Shown here piece after piece: positions 22,068 through 24,040 of a DNA stretch of 24,040 nt (the stretch's first letter is position 1; each line of letters starts with the position of its first letter). The DNA comes from Priapulus caudatus (lineage: Eukaryota; Priapulida; Priapulimorpha; Priapulimorphida; Priapulidae). The DNA is taken from the NCBI RefSeq assembly GCF_000485595.1, contig NW_014577274.1:17261-41300 (forward strand), read 5' to 3'. The notes below the pieces were generated by a model. The model did no database searches, was not told the DNA's origin, and was given only the letters and a program-made list of their open reading frames with translations. The position numbers and the translations under genes were made by a program.

Positions 22068-23307
22068 TAGAGTGTACATACGGAAAAACGGAAAATATGC
22101 TGGATTCAGCAGCAAATATTTATTCTAACTTTGTTGAATGCGTCTAGGACTAAGTAGTTCATTAGTATGGGTTAAGCCAGCATTCTTATGCTCCTAAATA
22201 ATACCGCTTGTCTCACGATACCCAGGCCGAGAATATTGGAGCGTAATCATGCCTCCCACAAGCCTCACGCCGCCTCGCATGCCACAATATTCACACTATC
22301 CTTCTCGCCTGTTGCGGGTCTGGCATAATTGTTCGCGTCCGCCGGCTTGGAGCGCGATAATTGAATGTCCAATGCCAAATTTGTACTCTTACCACACCAT
22401 ATGTAGTGCGTTCGTTTGCTTCCCCCAGAGCCACCTGCGGTTAACCTGGGTAAGCCAACAATCGAACGCATCTGGGTAGGGAAGATAAACCGAATGGTTT
22501 TTTGGGTTACGCCGGCGTTAATTATCATCAATGGATGCCAGTGACAAGAAAAAAGAATAAGCAATGCAATCTTATTAGTTTAATGAAAATCTAAGAATGA
22601 GGCAAAGACACGCAGTCATTCGCAGTCATTGCTTCATTACTGCTGAAAGATTTAGATTTTGAAGATTTTGAAGATTTCGTTGCAAATTACATTGAGTGAA
22701 ATACTTTCCCAAACGAGTGAGGCGGCTCGGCTAGCGGGTTACTTCGGGCCTCACCCGGTAACGCAAAAAACACGTGACGCCCAAATCGAACGTATTTGGG
22801 GTGGCCCGAGTTAAGACCCAGGTAACTTGAGAAGCAATCGCAACGGCACTAATAGTAACTGAAGGGCTGGCGTTTGTAAACTTAAATTTAGAAAACATTG
22901 CGGCTCCAATCATGACTGACATAGCCAGTGCTAGAAAGATAATGGGAGATAAGGGCATAGGCGATGTCCCCGAAAGTCACGCGATAATAAACGACCGAAA
23001 CGCCGTTCATGTCATAAAGTTATCGCGGAAAAACCGAAACTCTCACGAAGCGACTTTCCCTAAACGCGGCAAAATGCGAGAAGGATCAGTGAACTATTGT
23101 TGATGGCGAGCTCAGGTGAGGGCCTGTGGGAGGGGAAGTTTACGAGCCAATATCTCAGCTAGGAATATCGTTATTGACAAGCGGTTGGTCTTGTTTAGAG
23201 AGCAAAGAATTGTGCTTAATGCAATAACTCAATAAAATTATTCTAGACTCGCAGGCAAAGTAGAATAATATTCCAGAAATAGCACTATTTTCCCGTTGTA
23301 CACTCTA
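22068..23307. mobile_element. foldback-family element, copy B (both arms)
   Basis: It starts TAGAGTGTAC (22068) and ends GTACACTCTA (23307). The left 200 bp are a diverged inverted copy of the right 200 bp, through CCTCCCACA-GCC and TACCGCTTGTC blocks. Inside the arms are inner ends CGCCTCGCATGCCACAATA at 22272 and a core homologous to 17427-17735 in reverse orientation. About 450 bp of extra sequence (about 22410-22870) splits the core. TA at each edge suggests a TA target. No protein is encoded. Confidence 0.75.
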
Positions 23308-23355
23308 GATATCAATTATATATGTTACTTGGGCATTTCTGGGGTTACCAAAAGT

Positions 23356-23829
23356 TGGGTTTACACTAAGGCGACTTTAATCATGCAACTTGGCGTTTTT
23401 CTATCTTCTACCAACCTCTCTATGATATGTTCAAAGCTCTTACGTTATCGACCGTAGGCGGCAAAACGTTTCAACATTCGAACCGCAGTGTGCGTGCGGG
23501 GCGAACGCCGGCTACGCGATTTGTGCATGTATTCCATTGCCGCCAGTGTGGTGCGCGATAGCAAAACCGTGCTCTCCCGCTCGTGAGGGAACACACCTCC
23601 TGACCGAGCGTTCTATGAGTGGCCCGCATAAGCAAAAACCTATACCAATTCAGCAATACCTGAGGTTGGGAAAATCGAACATGTCCTAATCTCCGCAACC
23701 CCCACGCTCCCAGCCAGTTGGCCGCGCGACTATTACTTTTACACTGCCGATGGTCGGTTTTACAACAGCGAAACTGGTACAGATTCAATCAAATTTGACC
23801 TTGGCATGAAGTCGGTAGTGTAAACCTAG
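23356..23829. mobile_element. about 470-bp MITE with GGTTTACACTA ends
   Basis: Left end TGGGTTTACACTAAGGCGAC; right end GTCGGTAGTGTAAACCTAG. The inverted ends match over about 20 bp with small gaps, continuing inward through CATGC on both sides. The exact outer base is uncertain by one or two positions. There is an open frame of 105 codons on the minus strand without family resemblance. Confidence 0.65.
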
Positions 23830-24040
23830 CTTCCCACTTCAGATTCCATCCAAAATCACAACACACATATTATTTTACCCATTAGGCTTGCAAAGTGTAA
23901 ACTAGTAGGTAAATGGCTGTGTCGTTTTAAAATACAATTTCATTTTAGATCGCGCTGTGGTTTACGGCATTGAAAGATCGCAGGCACAAATGTGATTAGA
24001 GGTACTGCCTGAGATACTGCGCAAATCAAGAGTGGTCAGA
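23830..24040. other. window end, nothing recognised
   Basis: Short terminal stretch with no exon, repeat or RNA gene that I can support. Confidence 0.5.

Overview
This is a nuclear window from a metazoan genome, probably a marine invertebrate; I cannot name the species. The evidence is a split gene with spliceosomal introns, AT-rich introns (roughly one third GC by eye) full of small inverted-repeat transposons, and an animal-type kinetochore protein. A short CCCTAA array at 339-362 would fit a TTAGGG-telomere animal, but that is weak evidence.

The window holds one convincing gene: the 3' part of KNTC1 (Rod, the large subunit of the Rod-Zwilch-ZW10 complex) on the minus strand, from 16962 down to the stop codon at 2757-2759. 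I could place 19 coding exons. Every junction keeps the reading frame, and together they encode 1869 residues plus the stop. Against the human protein as I remember it (about 2200 residues), the first 330 or so residues, most of the N-terminal beta-propeller, are missing, and the C-terminus is shorter. Two candidate poly(A) signals lie 3' of the stop. One intron uses a GC donor, and one acceptor is a tandem NAG motif.

Layout from left to right: 1-2756 is 3' intergenic DNA with a duplicated segment of about 340 bp. One copy carries a small transposon with a 9-bp target duplication, and a CAGGGTTCCC-ended element lies between the copies. 2757-16962 is KNTC1. Its introns hold a pogo/Tigger-like MITE (3071-3247), a minisatellite that grows in register out of an exon-intron junction (4621-5123), a 3 x 55-60 bp tandem repeat (7583-7750), an 843-bp element with internal duplications (10442-11284), and a pair of inverted arms that bracket one exon and an assembly gap of 385 N. 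16963-24040 should hold the 5' part of the gene or its upstream region, but I see no confident exon there. It holds several TA-flanked inverted-repeat elements, including two related foldback-type copies in which the core lies in opposite orientations relative to the right arm.

There is no sign of an operon, a prokaryotic defence system, a CRISPR array or an autonomous transposase. The most unusual feature is the minisatellite seeded by a 5' splice site.
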